This document shows positions 26,479-36,179 of a stretch of 64,000 nucleotides of DNA, in pieces. Position 1 is the first letter of the stretch. Each line of letters starts with the position of its first letter. A model generated the notes under the pieces. That model was not told the DNA's origin. It was given only the letters and a program-made list of their open reading frames with translations, and ran no database searches. Source of the stretch: Enterococcus sp. CSURQ0835. Lineage in GTDB: Bacteria; Bacillota; Bacilli; Lactobacillales; Enterococcaceae. The stretch is from contig NZ_CACSLH010000002.1 of NCBI RefSeq assembly GCF_902706605.1, forward strand, positions 62,001-126,000. The letters are read 5' to 3'. Made by a program: the position numbers and the translations under genes.

Positions 26479-27655
26479 AAAAAATCAGTCCGGTGATAAT
26501 CGCAGATAAGAAGCTGACCAAGGTAGCGGCCAGTAAAATCTTCAAGCCGTGCTTTGCTACGAGATTTCCTTTTTCTTCATTTAACCCTTTCATCGCACCC
26601 GAAATGATTCCGATTGATGAAAAATTGGCAAATGAAACTAAAAAGACAGAAATAATCGCGGTCGTGTGCTGACTGAAATCACCGCTTTTAGCGAGCTCGG
26701 TCATCGCAACGAATTCGTTGGTCACAAGTTTTGTCGCCATCAGACTTCCGGCAGCCACGGCTTCTTTCCAAGGAATTCCTGTTAAAAAAGCTAATGGGGC
26801 AAAGAGATAACCTAACAGAGTTTGAAAGCTGTAGCCGGTCACTTTGCTGAAGATGAAATTGATCATGGCGATCAAAGCTACAAAACCGATCAACATCGCC
26901 GCGACGGTGATCGCTACATGAAATCCGTCTAAAATATATTCGCCTAACATTTGGAAAAATGTCTGGTTATGGTCTTCTTCAATGATCAGTTCGTCTTCTT
27001 GTTCGCTTAATTCATAAGGATTGACGATTGAAGAGATGATGAAGCCGCCAAACAAGTTCAGAACTAAAGCCGTAATGACATAGCGCGGCTCTAGTAGTGC
27101 CATGTAGGAGCCGACGATCGACATGGAAACGGTCGACATCGCTGAGATACTCATGGTAGTCAAGCGGTTTTCAGCTAAGTAAGGCAGTTCCTTTTTGACG
27201 GAGATGAAGACTTCCGATTGTCCTAAGATCGCCGACGCAATCCCGTTATACGATTCTAATTTTCCCAGGCCGTTGAGTTTGCTTAAGGCGAGTCCAACCC
27301 ATTTCATGAAAAAAGGTAAGATTTTAAGGTAACGCAAGATCCCGATGATCGCGGAAATGAAGACGATCGGCATCAAAACGTTTAAGAAAAAAGGCGCACT
27401 GCCACGATTGGCTACCCCGGCAAAGACAAACGCCACACCGGCTCCCGCAAATTTCAGCAATGCATTAAAGACAGAAGCGAGCCCTGCGACAAGCGTGGTT
27501 CCGACAGTCGTTCGCAATAAAGTAAAACCTAATAAAAATTGTAAAACCAACATGACTATCAAGGGGCGCCAATTGATTTTTTTCCGATCTGGACTGATCA
27601 CTAAGGCAAGCCCCAAAACCAAAATCAGTCCGATAATTCCGATAAGATAGTGCAA
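26477..27655 (-). CDS. Concentrative nucleoside transporter (CNT/NupC family)
   Basis: The 392-residue protein has the CNT family pattern: N-terminal hydrophobic helices, FVFAGVANRGSAPFFLNVLMPIVFISAIIGIL, the substrate-binding segment GQSEVFISVKKELPYL with the following TMSISAMSTVSMSIVGSYMALLEP, and C-terminal MATKLVTNEFVAM. These proteins import nucleosides with H+ or Na+. GGAGGGA precedes the ATG. It is divergent from busR and not linked to a nucleoside-catabolic gene in the window. Confidence 0.9.
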   Translation of the reverse strand: MHYLIGIIGLILVLGLALVISPDRKKINWRPLIVMLVLQFLLGFTLLRTTVGTTLVAGLASVFNALLKFAGAGVAFVFAGVANRGSAPFFLNVLMPIVFISAIIGILRYLKILPFFMKWVGLALSKLNGLGKLESYNGIASAILGQSEVFISVKKELPYLAENRLTTMSISAMSTVSMSIVGSYMALLEPRYVITALVLNLFGGFIISSIVNPYELSEQEDELIIEEDHNQTFFQMLGEYILDGFHVAITVAAMLIGFVALIAMINFIFSKVTGYSFQTLLGYLFAPLAFLTGIPWKEAVAAGSLMATKLVTNEFVAMTELAKSGDFSQHTTAIISVFLVSFANFSSIGIISGAMKGLNEEKGNLVAKHGLKILLAATLVSFLSAIITGLIF

Positions 27656-27871
27656 AAAGATCCCTCCTAAAAAAATTCCTGAATCAGCTTAACGATTTTT
27701 TAACAAAGTTGCGACTAAATTTGCTTAAAAAGTTTGTTTCATGAGGATTTTTTTACAGAAAAAGCACTAACAAACTCATAAAATATGGTTGGTTATCGTT
27801 TGCTTCATTCCCTTTTTCTGCTAATCTATGATATGCTCGAAACAATTTTGAACAGAAGAAGGGATTTTTCG

Positions 27872-28516
27872 ATGGAAAAAGAAAAAAAACCGATCCAATT
27901 GCCGCGCTATCAGCAGATCGCAGTCGAAATCGCCGAACGAATCGCCGATAATCGTTATCCAGTCGGTGAAAAGATCCACGCACGTTCTACGTTAGCCAGC
28001 AATTTTAACGTCTCACCGGAAACCGCTCGGAAAGCCATCAATGTTTTGGTAGATCTAGGGATCATGGAAGTGCGCCACGGCAGCGGAGCCTACGTTTTGT
28101 CCAAAGAAAAAGCCGAAGTTTATTTAGAAAAATATCAAGATGTGCAATCGATCCAAGAGGTCAAACAAGCCATCATGGAAAGCGTCCAACAACAAAAACG
28201 CGAGTTGGAAAACTTTACCGAGTTGCTGGATCAATTGGTCTCCCAAACAAAACGTGTTCATAATTTTGCCCCGTTTGTCCCTTATGAATTGCGGTTAGAT
28301 TCTAAAGCTGCTCATTTAAATGAAACCATCAATGATTTAAACTTATGGCATGAGACTGGAGCGACTGTCGTAGCAATCCAAAAACAAGAAAATATTTTAT
28401 TGTCGCCGGGACCTTACGCTAAGCTTTGTGCGGATGATATTTTATTTTTTGTCGGCAATGAATTAAGTTTTCAGCGCATGCATCATTTGTTTTATCCCGA
28501 GAAACTATCGAAATGA
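27872..28516 (+). CDS. busR: BusR-like GntR regulator with RCK_C (TrkA-C) domain
   Basis: The 214-residue protein has an N-terminal GntR winged helix (about 10-78; PRYQQIAVEIAERIADNRYPVGEKI and NFNVSPETARKAINVLVDLG), a coiled-coil middle, and a C-terminal RCK_C domain (about 140-205; GATVVAIQKQENILLSPGPYAKLCADD). This is the architecture of BusR, the c-di-AMP-responsive repressor of betaine uptake in lactococci and streptococci. The start at 27872 follows AGAAGGGA. It lies directly upstream of opuAA-opuABC, whose promoter carries a BusR-type operator. The c-di-AMP response is inferred from the family. Confidence 0.88.
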   Translation: MEKEKKPIQLPRYQQIAVEIAERIADNRYPVGEKIHARSTLASNFNVSPETARKAINVLVDLGIMEVRHGSGAYVLSKEKAEVYLEKYQDVQSIQEVKQAIMESVQQQKRELENFTELLDQLVSQTKRVHNFAPFVPYELRLDSKAAHLNETINDLNLWHETGATVVAIQKQENILLSPGPYAKLCADDILFFVGNELSFQRMHHLFYPEKLSK

Positions 28517-28560
28517 TGGTTTCTTTTTTTCGGCTTACTGAAAGTTTTCAAGCATGGCTT

Positions 28561-28603
28561 TTGACAAAGTGACCATATCTTGTTAACATGATGTGGTCAC
28601 TTT
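28561..28603 (+). promoter_or_regulatory. Promoter and bipartite BusR operator of the opuA operon
   Basis: TTGACA (28561-28566), 17 nt, TAACAT (28584-28589). A perfect inverted repeat AAAGTGACCA (28566-28575) / TGGTCACTTT (28594-28603) surrounds the -10. The inner GTGAC and GTCAC are exactly 22 nt apart, the spacing known for BusR sites. Confidence 0.85.
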
Positions 28604-28624
28604 ATGAAAAAGGGGGAAGTTACT

Positions 28625-29887
28625 TTGAGTAAAGTAAAAGTCAAGGTAGAACATTTAACGAAGATTTTTGGTAAACGCCAGCAACAAGCACTTGCCATGA
28701 TCAAAGAAAATAAAGCAAAAAACGAAATTTTAGAAAAGACCGGTGCCACAGTCGGAGTATATGATGCTAATTTTGAAGTCAATGAAGGTGAGATCTTTGT
28801 CATCATGGGACTATCAGGTAGTGGGAAGTCCACGCTGATTCGTTTGTTGAATCGGTTGATCGAACCAACATCTGGCTCGATCTATATCGATGGCGAAGAT
28901 ATTTCTAAAATGAACAAAGAAGAATTACGGGAAGTGCGTCGTCGTAAGATCAACATGGTCTTCCAAAGTTTCGCGCTGTTCCCACATCGGACGATTTTAG
29001 AAAATACAGAGTACGGTTTAGAAGTTCGCGGCGTTCCAAAAGCGGAGCGTGAGCAAAAAGCGGAGCAAGCCTTAGATAATTCTGGTTTGCTATCATTTAA
29101 AGATCAATATCCAGATCAATTGTCTGGTGGGATGCAACAACGGGTCGGTTTAGCACGCGCTTTAGCCAATGATCCAGAAGTTCTCTTGATGGATGAAGCC
29201 TTTTCAGCGCTTGATCCGTTAATTCGTCATGATATGCAAGATGAATTGCTCGACTTACAAGCAAATGTTCAAAAAACGATCATTTTCATTACGCATGATT
29301 TAAATGAAGCATTGCGGATCGGGGATCGAATCGCACTCATGAAAGATGGTCAGATCATTCAGATTGGGACCGGAGAAGAATTTTTGACTAATCCAGCCAA
29401 TCAATATGTCCGGGACTTTGTCGAAGATATCGATCGTTCTAAAGTTTTAACGGCGCAAAATATTATGATGCCGGCGATTACGACGAATATCGAAGTTGAT
29501 GGACCAAATGTTGCCTTGAACCGGATGCGTAAAGAAGAAGTCAGCATGTTGCTTGCTGTCGACCGGAAACGTAAATTAAAAGGTAGTTTAACTGCGGAAA
29601 GTGCTGTCAAAGCGCGCCGCGAGAATCTACCATTAAAGGATGTCATCGATAAAAATGTCCGCAAGATTCCAAAAGATATGCTCGTAACCGATATCTTCAA
29701 TTTGATCTTTGACTCGCCAGCCCCATTGGCAGTAGTTGACGGTGAACGTTTAGAAGGTGTCGTGATTCGCGGGAGCGTCTTAGCAGCATTAGCTCATGAT
29801 GACGAAGACAATACTGATCCAGAAGTTGACCAAGTCGTTCAAGCCGAAGCAAAAAAAGCTGAAAACGAGGTGAAGTCAAATGAATAA
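28625..29887 (+). CDS. opuAA: Glycine betaine ABC transporter ATPase with CBS domains
   Basis: The 420-residue protein has Walker [10 protein letters not shown], signature [15 protein letters not shown], Walker [12 protein letters not shown] and a C-terminal tandem CBS region (about 285-400), the OpuA/BusA layout. I choose the TTG at 28625 because GGGGGAAG precedes it; the in-frame ATG at 28604 abuts the operator, has no ribosome site and lies only a few bases after the likely transcription start. The gene powers osmotically controlled betaine uptake. It overlaps the permease gene by 8 bp. Confidence 0.9.
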   Translation: MSKVKVKVEHLTKIFGKRQQQALAMIKENKAKNEILEKTGATVGVYDANFEVNEGEIFVIMGLSGSGKSTLIRLLNRLIEPTSGSIYIDGEDISKMNKEELREVRRRKINMVFQSFALFPHRTILENTEYGLEVRGVPKAEREQKAEQALDNSGLLSFKDQYPDQLSGGMQQRVGLARALANDPEVLLMDEAFSALDPLIRHDMQDELLDLQANVQKTIIFITHDLNEALRIGDRIALMKDGQIIQIGTGEEFLTNPANQYVRDFVEDIDRSKVLTAQNIMMPAITTNIEVDGPNVALNRMRKEEVSMLLAVDRKRKLKGSLTAESAVKARRENLPLKDVIDKNVRKIPKDMLVTDIFNLIFDSPAPLAVVDGERLEGVVIRGSVLAALAHDDEDNTDPEVDQVVQAEAKKAENEVKSNE

Positions 29888-31613
29888 TTTCTTACAACAG
29901 AGTTTACCAGTAGCAGATTGGATCGAACATGCTAGTGACTGGCTGACGAGAACCTTTGCCGGTTTGTTCTCAGCTTTGCAACACGGTGGTCAATTTATCA
30001 TGGACGGTATGACCAATACACTGTCAGCCATTCCACCGTTGCTGTTTATTGCACTTGTCACCATCGCAGCCTTTGTCATTTCCCGCAAAAAATGGGGCCT
30101 GACCGCCTTTACATTGATCGGGCTGTTGTTCATTTACAACCAGAGATTATGGGGCGACTTGATGAATACCATCACGCTCGTCATCTTATCCAGTGTGATC
30201 TCGGTGATTATTGGGATTCCACTTGGGATTTGGATGGCTAAAAGTGAACGGGCCAAAAAAGTCATCTCACCGATTTTGGACTTTATGCAGACGATGCCTG
30301 CTTTTGTTTACTTGATCCCAGCCGTTGCGTTCTTTGGGATCGGAATGGTACCCGGAGTTTTCTCTTCTGTCATCTTTGCTTTGCCGCCGACCGTTCGTTT
30401 TACGAATTTAGGGATTCGTCAAATTCCGACTGAACTAGTGGAAGCTTCGGATTCATTTGGGGGAACTGCCGCGCAGAAATTGTTTAAATTAGAATTGCCG
30501 CTGGCTAAAGGAACGATCTTAGGCGGCGTCAATCAAACGATGATGTTGGCCTTGTCTATGGTCGTCACGGCTTCCATGATCGGAGCGCCTGGTCTTGGTC
30601 GCGGCGTCTTATCCGCTTTGCAACGGGCACAAGTCGGAAACGGGTTCGTTAATGGCTTGGCATTAGTTATCTTAGCAATCGTCTTAGACCGCTTCACGCA
30701 AAATATCAATAAGCCGAAGCAGTTAAAAGCTAAAAATGCGACCGAAGCAAAAAAAGCCAGCCGAAACAAAAAAATCGGTTTGGGTGTAGTTGCCGTTGTT
30801 ATTTTAGGTGCGATCGGAGCATCTGTTTTTGGGAATAAAACAGAAAACCGTGGCACAGTCAATTTAAGTTACGTGGAATGGGACACCGAAGTCGCTTCAA
30901 CTCATGTCGTAGGCGAAGTCTTAAAAGAAATGGGCTACAAAGTCAATATGACCCCGTTGGACAATGCCATCATGTGGGAATCCGTCGCAAAAGGAGAATC
31001 TGATGCGATGGTCGGAGCTTGGTTGCCAAATACCCATAAAGAACAGTATGCAGAATACAAAAACAAAGTAGATAATTTAGGACCTAACTTAAAAGGAGCC
31101 AAAGTCGGCTTAGTCGTTCCTCAATATATGGATGTCGATTCGATCGATCAATTGAATGATCAAGCTGGTAAAACGATCACGGGGATCGAACCTGGTGCAG
31201 GGGTCGTGAATGCAGCAGAAGAAACACTAAAAGCTTATCCTAACTTAAATGGCTGGAAAGTCTCAACTTCTTCTTCTGGAGCCATGACCGTTGCCTTAGG
31301 TCAAGCAATTAAGAAAAAGCAACCCATCGTGATCACCGGCTGGTCACCTCATTGGATGTTTGCTAAATATGATTTGAAATATTTGAAAGATCCAAAAGGT
31401 TCAATGGGAACATCTGAATCTATCAATACGATGGTTCGCAAAGGATTTAAAAAAGACCAACCGGAAGCCTACAAAGTATTAGATAATTTCCGTTGGAACA
31501 AAAAAGATATGGAAAGTGTCATGTTAGAGATCAACAATGGGAAAGATCCTTCACAAGCAGCTAAAGAATGGGTTGATGCTCATCCAAAACAAGTTGCTGA
31601 ATGGAAGAAATAA
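29880..31613 (+). CDS. opuABC: Glycine betaine ABC permease fused to substrate-binding domain
   Basis: The 577-residue protein joins a membrane domain (about residues 50-280, with [24 protein letters not shown] as the ATPase-contact loop) to a C-terminal betaine-binding domain (about 325-577, with [18 protein letters not shown] and the aromatic-rich [17 protein letters not shown]). This fusion is typical of OpuA/BusAB in Lactobacillales. It overlaps opuAA by 8 bp. It should be repressed by the upstream BusR-like protein when c-di-AMP is high. Confidence 0.92.
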   Translation: MNNFLQQSLPVADWIEHASDWLTRTFAGLFSALQHGGQFIMDGMTNTLSAIPPLLFIALVTIAAFVISRKKWGLTAFTLIGLLFIYNQRLWGDLMNTITLVILSSVISVIIGIPLGIWMAKSERAKKVISPILDFMQTMPAFVYLIPAVAFFGIGMVPGVFSSVIFALPPTVRFTNLGIRQIPTELVEASDSFGGTAAQKLFKLELPLAKGTILGGVNQTMMLALSMVVTASMIGAPGLGRGVLSALQRAQVGNGFVNGLALVILAIVLDRFTQNINKPKQLKAKNATEAKKASRNKKIGLGVVAVVILGAIGASVFGNKTENRGTVNLSYVEWDTEVASTHVVGEVLKEMGYKVNMTPLDNAIMWESVAKGESDAMVGAWLPNTHKEQYAEYKNKVDNLGPNLKGAKVGLVVPQYMDVDSIDQLNDQAGKTITGIEPGAGVVNAAEETLKAYPNLNGWKVSTSSSGAMTVALGQAIKKKQPIVITGWSPHWMFAKYDLKYLKDPKGSMGTSESINTMVRKGFKKDQPEAYKVLDNFRWNKKDMESVMLEINNGKDPSQAAKEWVDAHPKQVAEWKK

Positions 31614-31620
31614 GTTTAGT

Positions 31621-31652
31621 AAACCAAGTCGTTCGCGGCTTGGTTTTTTTTA
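31621..31652 (+). terminator. Terminator of the opuA operon
   Basis: AACCAAGTCG and CGGCTTGGTT pair around a TTCG tetraloop and are followed by T8. Confidence 0.93.
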
Positions 31653-31722
31653 TAAAATAGTTAGAAATTGAAGGTTAATTATTTTTAGCTAATTTCAATA
31701 ATCTGATAAGATAACCGAATTG

Positions 31723-31817
31723 TTTTTTCAGAAACTTTAATTATAGGTGAAAGTAAAAATAAATAACACGTAAGGCCGCAAATCTTAAAAAGCGGTCTTT
31801 TTTTATTTCGTTAAAAT
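31723..31817 (+). promoter_or_regulatory. Leader of the tip-adhesin gene: terminator plus shared pilus-leader motif
   Basis: It holds TTTTTTCAGA (31723-31732), AAATAAC (31761-31767), a terminator with arms AAGGCCGC/GCGGTCTT (31772-31799) and T7, then ATTTCGTTAAAAT. The last 21 nt (31797-31817) are identical to 38611-38631 in front of the minor pilin gene, in the same order of elements. Confidence 0.7.
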
Positions 31818-31863
31818 GAGAAGAGAGCAGCGAAGTAAGTATGAAATGAAGGAGGGTATACAA

Positions 31864-34800
31864 ATGAAAAAATGGAACTTACTGCTATTACTGATGCTCC
31901 TTTTGTCTATCTTTGGCGATATCATTCCGTTAGCGACAAAAGCTTACGGTGAAACTCAAAAGACTGTGCTGCTGGATAACCAGAACTTGTCTGTCAGTTA
32001 TGAGAAGAAACCAGCTGGAGATCAGGATCGATGGGAGCTTTCATTCTCACGGACCAGCGAAGTAGCAGAAAATCCACAACGTTTACGGTTCAAACTTACA
32101 GCAGATGGGGAAACGATCCATTACCCTAAGGTTGAAGGGCTGACAGTTGAAGAAGATTGGTTGGTAGAAGAAGCGTTTACCTCTACAGCCGAAAAAACAG
32201 TGATACTACTATTACCGAAAAGTGAACAGGATTTACAATTGGAGCTCCAATTAGACGAGCAAGAAAGTACATCAGGGGTGCCACTCATTCACCGCGATTT
32301 ACTGGATACTAAATTAGCGGGACCTTATGAATTAAGAAAAGGCAAACTAGTTCACGATCAAAAAACGAAAAAAGATGCTTCAAGAGAGACTGAACAACAT
32401 TCAAAGGGCACTGAACAGTCAAAAACAAAAGTAAGTGAGTTGTCGGGGATCACAGAGTCCGCTGAAAAAACAACTTCAACTTCTGCTAAACCAGAAGTAG
32501 AGTTAGCAGAAGGTACACTTCAAACAGAGGATGTCACAACGGAATCGAGTCTGGTGCCTGAGGTGAGTGGCGCTCAACCTTCAGAGCCAATCGGACCACC
32601 TGATCCAGCACAGCCATTGGCAACACCGTATATGGTAAAAGGAGATTTCATCAATAAGGAGCCGGAGTATTATGACGGAAATGGACCTGAACCAGGAAAA
32701 TACCCGAAACCTGCTTGGAAGCCAACGGGTCAAGATAATGTCATCAATCATCAAGGCGGAAAATTAGATAAAAATGATGCAAGCAAATGGGAGTGGGATG
32801 GCAAGACGGGTTGGACACCAACAGATCAAAATAATTTTGATGATTCGTATATCTATTACTCAGCTGCGGGAGAGGAGCCCGCGATTGCCGTTCGAAAATA
32901 CGCCAAAGCGACAGATCAAAAAGATGTCTTTGATGTCCGTTTGAATGTTCGAGCAGCTCGCTCTCAAGCACAAGGGCTAGATGCGGTCTTTTTAATGGAT
33001 AGCACGACGTCTATGAATTGGAATAATCGAAGAACTAGAGTGGAAAAAGCTTTAGAGAACATCTTCCCAAAATTGATTGAGTTAAAAAAGGATAAAAAGG
33101 CGGATCTCCGAATAGGGGGGGAAATTTTTTCCGGTTATCAACTTTATGATTTTACTAATAGCGGCGCTTCTCATCGCTATGTCAAAGTTTCGACAAATAC
33201 AGAGGACTGGAAGAAACTTGTAAATATTTATAAAACAGATCGTGGACGGGGTGGAACTTTTTTACAACGAGGATTGCGTGAAGCAGAAGAATTACTCAAC
33301 GATCCGGTCCCTGATGGAACAATTGACCCGACTAAACCTAGAAAAAGAATTATTTTTTTCTTTACCGATGGTGAGCCTAATAAAAGTTGGAAACCTATTT
33401 TGACTAGTGTGAATGCTACGAAAAGTTCAGATATTTATAGTGATGGTGAAGGAGATACTGAACAGACTAAACGGACATTGAAACCGGTCTATGTAAAGGA
33501 ATTTGAAGAGAAAAATGCCAATGGAAAATTTAAGTCACATTACGGAGCGGATGATAATAATGATATATATCTAAATCCTTATTCTTCTAATTATACATTT
33601 TTTAAGGCGCCGAATGGTGGTTCTGAGTCATTACCGCGAGCGTATTATGATTTTAAGAATGGCCTAAAAGTATACAACCATTTAACACTTTTAAATTCTA
33701 CCGCTTTGAATATTAGGCAAAGAGGTGCTGAGATCCACATGATTGGAGTGGGAATCGCAGGCGAAGATAATGGGTATTATAAAGTGGAAGAAGCAGATAT
33801 GAAAAAAAGTATCGCTCATACGGCTAGTCGTAAAAATGGTTCCAGTGGGCATGACTTAAATGACTTTCATTATTATGATGTTAATGATAATGAATCGATA
33901 ACTGGCTACATGGAAAATTGGTATAAAGAACTCTCCGAAGTAATTCGCGATGGGATCGTGACCGATCCATTAGGTGAGATGGTTGAATTAAAAGGTTCAC
34001 CACAAGACATCAAAGTGACCACATATAAAGACCAAAAACCCTACACCCCGCAACCAGCTGAAACTCCAGAAGTCAAGTTTGATCAAAAAAATAAAACGAT
34101 CAAAGTAACTAACCTGCATATGACCGCTGTTGATGAATTACAGATCGATTATAAAGTCCGTTTGAAAACTGAAGATCCTAGCTATGAACCTGGTAAATGG
34201 TATCCGGTTAATCAACGAACGACCTTAGAGCCACAGCCAGAATCCACAAATGATAAACTGGACTTTGGTGTGCCATCGGTTCGAACGCCTGCTGAAAATC
34301 AAAAAGTCTCGATCCCAGTCCAAAAGATTTGGGATGATAAAAATGACCAATGGCAGAAACGCCCGGATCAACTCAAAGCCATTTTACAAAAACAAAGTGG
34401 GAATGACTGGCAAGATTTGTCTGAGATCAACTTGAAACCTGATGAATGGAAAGGAAATTTCACAGATGTTCAATTAGAACCAAATCAAACTTACCGGATC
34501 ATTGAACGCAGAGCAGATGGTACGGAGGAATATTTAGCAGGTTATGGTATGCCAAGTTATAATCATATAAGCTTTGACAATCAAACAGCCGATCTTTCAA
34601 CCACGGGTATCAAAATCACCAATAAACTATTAAAAACAAACTATGAATTTACAAAAATGAAAGCGGGAAATCCACCGACAGCGTTTGCAGAAAAAGACTT
34701 ACCAGAATTTAAAGTGACCGATAAAAATGGTAAGGTAGTTGCAGAAAATTTAAAACCTGACAGTAACGGGAAAGTGACAATCACAGATGTTCCGGTCGGA

Positions 34801-36048
34801 GTTTATACAGTTGAAGAAACGAAAGTACCAGCAGGATATCTGCCGATGCAATCGTTTGAGTTTACCGTGACGCAAAAAAATGAGAGTGAGTTGGTCGTCA
34901 CTAGTATGATTGAAAATGAAAATCATCTAGTCCTCAATCATCCGAGCAAATTCACGATCCCAGTCCAAAAGATTTGGGATGATGAAAATGACCATTGGCA
35001 GAAACGCCCGGATCAACTCAAAGCCATTTTACAAAAACAAAGTGGGAATGACTGGCAAGATTTGTCTGAGATCAACTTGAAATCTGATGAATGGAAAGGA
35101 AATTTCACAGATGTTCAATTAGAACCAGATCAAACTTACCGGGTCATTGAACGCAGAGCAGATGGTACGGAGGAATACTTAGTAGGTTATGGTACGCCAA
35201 GTTATAACCATATGAGCTTCGACAATCAAACAGCCGATCTTTCAACGACCGGTATCAAAATCACTAACAAGCTATTAAAGACAGATTATGAGTTTACCAA
35301 GTTGAAAGCGGGGACACCTCCAACACACTTTACAGGAAATGATTTACCAAAGTTCAAAGTGACTGATGGAAATCAACAAGTGGTCGTAGCAGATTTAAAA
35401 CCTGATACAAGCACCGGGAAAGTAATTATCTCAGACCTGCCAATCGGGGAGTATACGGTGGAAGAAACCTACGCGCCAGCTGGCTACACTCCAATCAAGC
35501 CATTCAAACTTATAGTGAGTCAAAAAGATGCCAATCAATTGGAAGTGAAAAGTAGTCTGAACAATGATCAAGCGATCAATCAATTAGGTAAATTCAGCTT
35601 ACAAGTAACTAAGAAGAATGATCGAGGTCAAGATCTTAAAGGCGCGAATTTTAAGTTAATAAAGGATAGTGATGATTCAGAGATAAAGCCAACAGCGCAA
35701 AAAGACGCACTGTTTATTTACCAAGATCAACTAGAACCAGGAAACTATACTTTAACCGAAACACAAGCTCCAGCTGGACATGTTGGCTTAACAAAACCTG
35801 TCAAGATTATAATTGATGGAGATGGCAAAGTAACTGTCTCGGGACCGCCTGAAGTTAGCGTTACATCAAAAGAAGGTACCCAAACAATTGAGTTGACGAT
35901 CAAAAACCATCCGGCCAATCCATTACCGAGTACCGGGGGAAGCGGGATCAGACAATTCTTAAAAGGGACGATGTGCCTAGCAGTAGCAGGACTAGTCGTT
36001 GGTCTATATCTATATTTCAACGAACGGCGAAAAAATTCAAAGGTGTAA
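31864..36048 (+). CDS. Pilus tip adhesin with VWA domain, LPXTG-anchored (EbpA-like)
   Basis: The 1394-residue protein starts at 31864 after AAGGAGGG; the earlier in-frame ATG at 31816 has none. It has a signal peptide (1-29), a Ser/Thr/Glu-rich linker (about 165-260), a von Willebrand A domain (about 375-700) with MIDAS residues Asp379, Thr381 and Ser383 (DSTTS, Thr replacing the usual first Ser), then two near-identical 215-residue modules from about 816, each with a Cna-B-like and a SpaA-like domain, a third SpaA-like domain, and LPSTG at 1354-1358 with a hydrophobic anchor and basic tail. E-box-like EETKVPAGY and ETQAPAGH suggest isopeptide bonds. It most likely binds host matrix as an EbpA-type tip subunit. 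Confidence 0.9.
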   Translation: MKKWNLLLLLMLLLSIFGDIIPLATKAYGETQKTVLLDNQNLSVSYEKKPAGDQDRWELSFSRTSEVAENPQRLRFKLTADGETIHYPKVEGLTVEEDWLVEEAFTSTAEKTVILLLPKSEQDLQLELQLDEQESTSGVPLIHRDLLDTKLAGPYELRKGKLVHDQKTKKDASRETEQHSKGTEQSKTKVSELSGITESAEKTTSTSAKPEVELAEGTLQTEDVTTESSLVPEVSGAQPSEPIGPPDPAQPLATPYMVKGDFINKEPEYYDGNGPEPGKYPKPAWKPTGQDNVINHQGGKLDKNDASKWEWDGKTGWTPTDQNNFDDSYIYYSAAGEEPAIAVRKYAKATDQKDVFDVRLNVRAARSQAQGLDAVFLMDSTTSMNWNNRRTRVEKALENIFPKLIELKKDKKADLRIGGEIFSGYQLYDFTNSGASHRYVKVSTNTEDWKKLVNIYKTDRGRGGTFLQRGLREAEELLNDPVPDGTIDPTKPRKRIIFFFTDGEPNKSWKPILTSVNATKSSDIYSDGEGDTEQTKRTLKPVYVKEFEEKNANGKFKSHYGADDNNDIYLNPYSSNYTFFKAPNGGSESLPRAYYDFKNGLKVYNHLTLLNSTALNIRQRGAEIHMIGVGIAGEDNGYYKVEEADMKKSIAHTASRKNGSSGHDLNDFHYYDVNDNESITGYMENWYKELSEVIRDGIVTDPLGEMVELKGSPQDIKVTTYKDQKPYTPQPAETPEVKFDQKNKTIKVTNLHMTAVDELQIDYKVRLKTEDPSYEPGKWYPVNQRTTLEPQPESTNDKLDFGVPSVRTPAENQKVSIPVQKIWDDKNDQWQKRPDQLKAILQKQSGNDWQDLSEINLKPDEWKGNFTDVQLEPNQTYRIIERRADGTEEYLAGYGMPSYNHISFDNQTADLSTTGIKITNKLLKTNYEFTKMKAGNPPTAFAEKDLPEFKVTDKNGKVVAENLKPDSNGKVTITDVPVGVYTVEETKVPAGYLPMQSFEFTVTQKNESELVVTSMIENENHLVLNHPSKFTIPVQKIWDDENDHWQKRPDQLKAILQKQSGNDWQDLSEINLKSDEWKGNFTDVQLEPDQTYRVIERRADGTEEYLVGYGTPSYNHMSFDNQTADLSTTGIKITNKLLKTDYEFTKLKAGTPPTHFTGNDLPKFKVTDGNQQVVVADLKPDTSTGKVIISDLPIGEYTVEETYAPAGYTPIKPFKLIVSQKDANQLEVKSSLNNDQAINQLGKFSLQVTKKNDRGQDLKGANFKLIKDSDDSEIKPTAQKDALFIYQDQLEPGNYTLTETQAPAGHVGLTKPVKIIIDGDGKVTVSGPPEVSVTSKEGTQTIELTIKNHPANPLPSTGGSGIRQFLKGTMCLAVAGLVVGLYLYFNERRKNSKV
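34311..35600 (+). repeat. Tandem 645-bp repeat inside the tip adhesin gene
   Basis: GATCCCAGTCCAAAAGATTT occurs at 34311 and again at 34956, exactly 645 bp (215 codons) apart. About the first 330 bp of each unit are nearly identical; the second half (SpaA-like domain) has diverged. It is an in-frame duplication of a Cna-B plus SpaA module. Confidence 0.9.
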
Positions 36049-36121
36049 TATGAAAAGCAGTATGAAGATTGATAATTCAATCTTTGTACCACTGCAAAAA
36101 GATATAGCCTCTTTATTTATC

Positions 36122-36158
36122 AAAAAGCTCTCCCTTCAATTATGAAAGGAGAGCTTTT
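36122..36158. terminator. Bidirectional terminator between the adhesin gene and proC
   Basis: AAAAGCTCTCC and GGAGAGCTTTT form a near-perfect stem. The better T-run is on the minus strand, serving proC. Confidence 0.82.
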
Positions 36159-36179
36159 CGTTGGGTATAAGTTAATAAA

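Noticed and set aside
27345-27650. Open frame opposite the nucleoside permease gene
   Set aside because: It mirrors the hydrophobic codon pattern of the real gene, with no ribosome site or known domain.
28604-28624. ATG start for opuAA
   Set aside because: It directly abuts the operator, has no ribosome site and is a few bases after the predicted transcription start; TTG at 28625 fits better.
34250-34435. Small open frame within the adhesin gene
   Set aside because: It lies in another frame of the repeat module, has no ribosome site and no domain.
34311-35600. CRISPR-like or satellite repeat
   Set aside because: Only two copies of a 645-bp in-frame coding unit; no short repeat/spacer pattern exists anywhere in the window.
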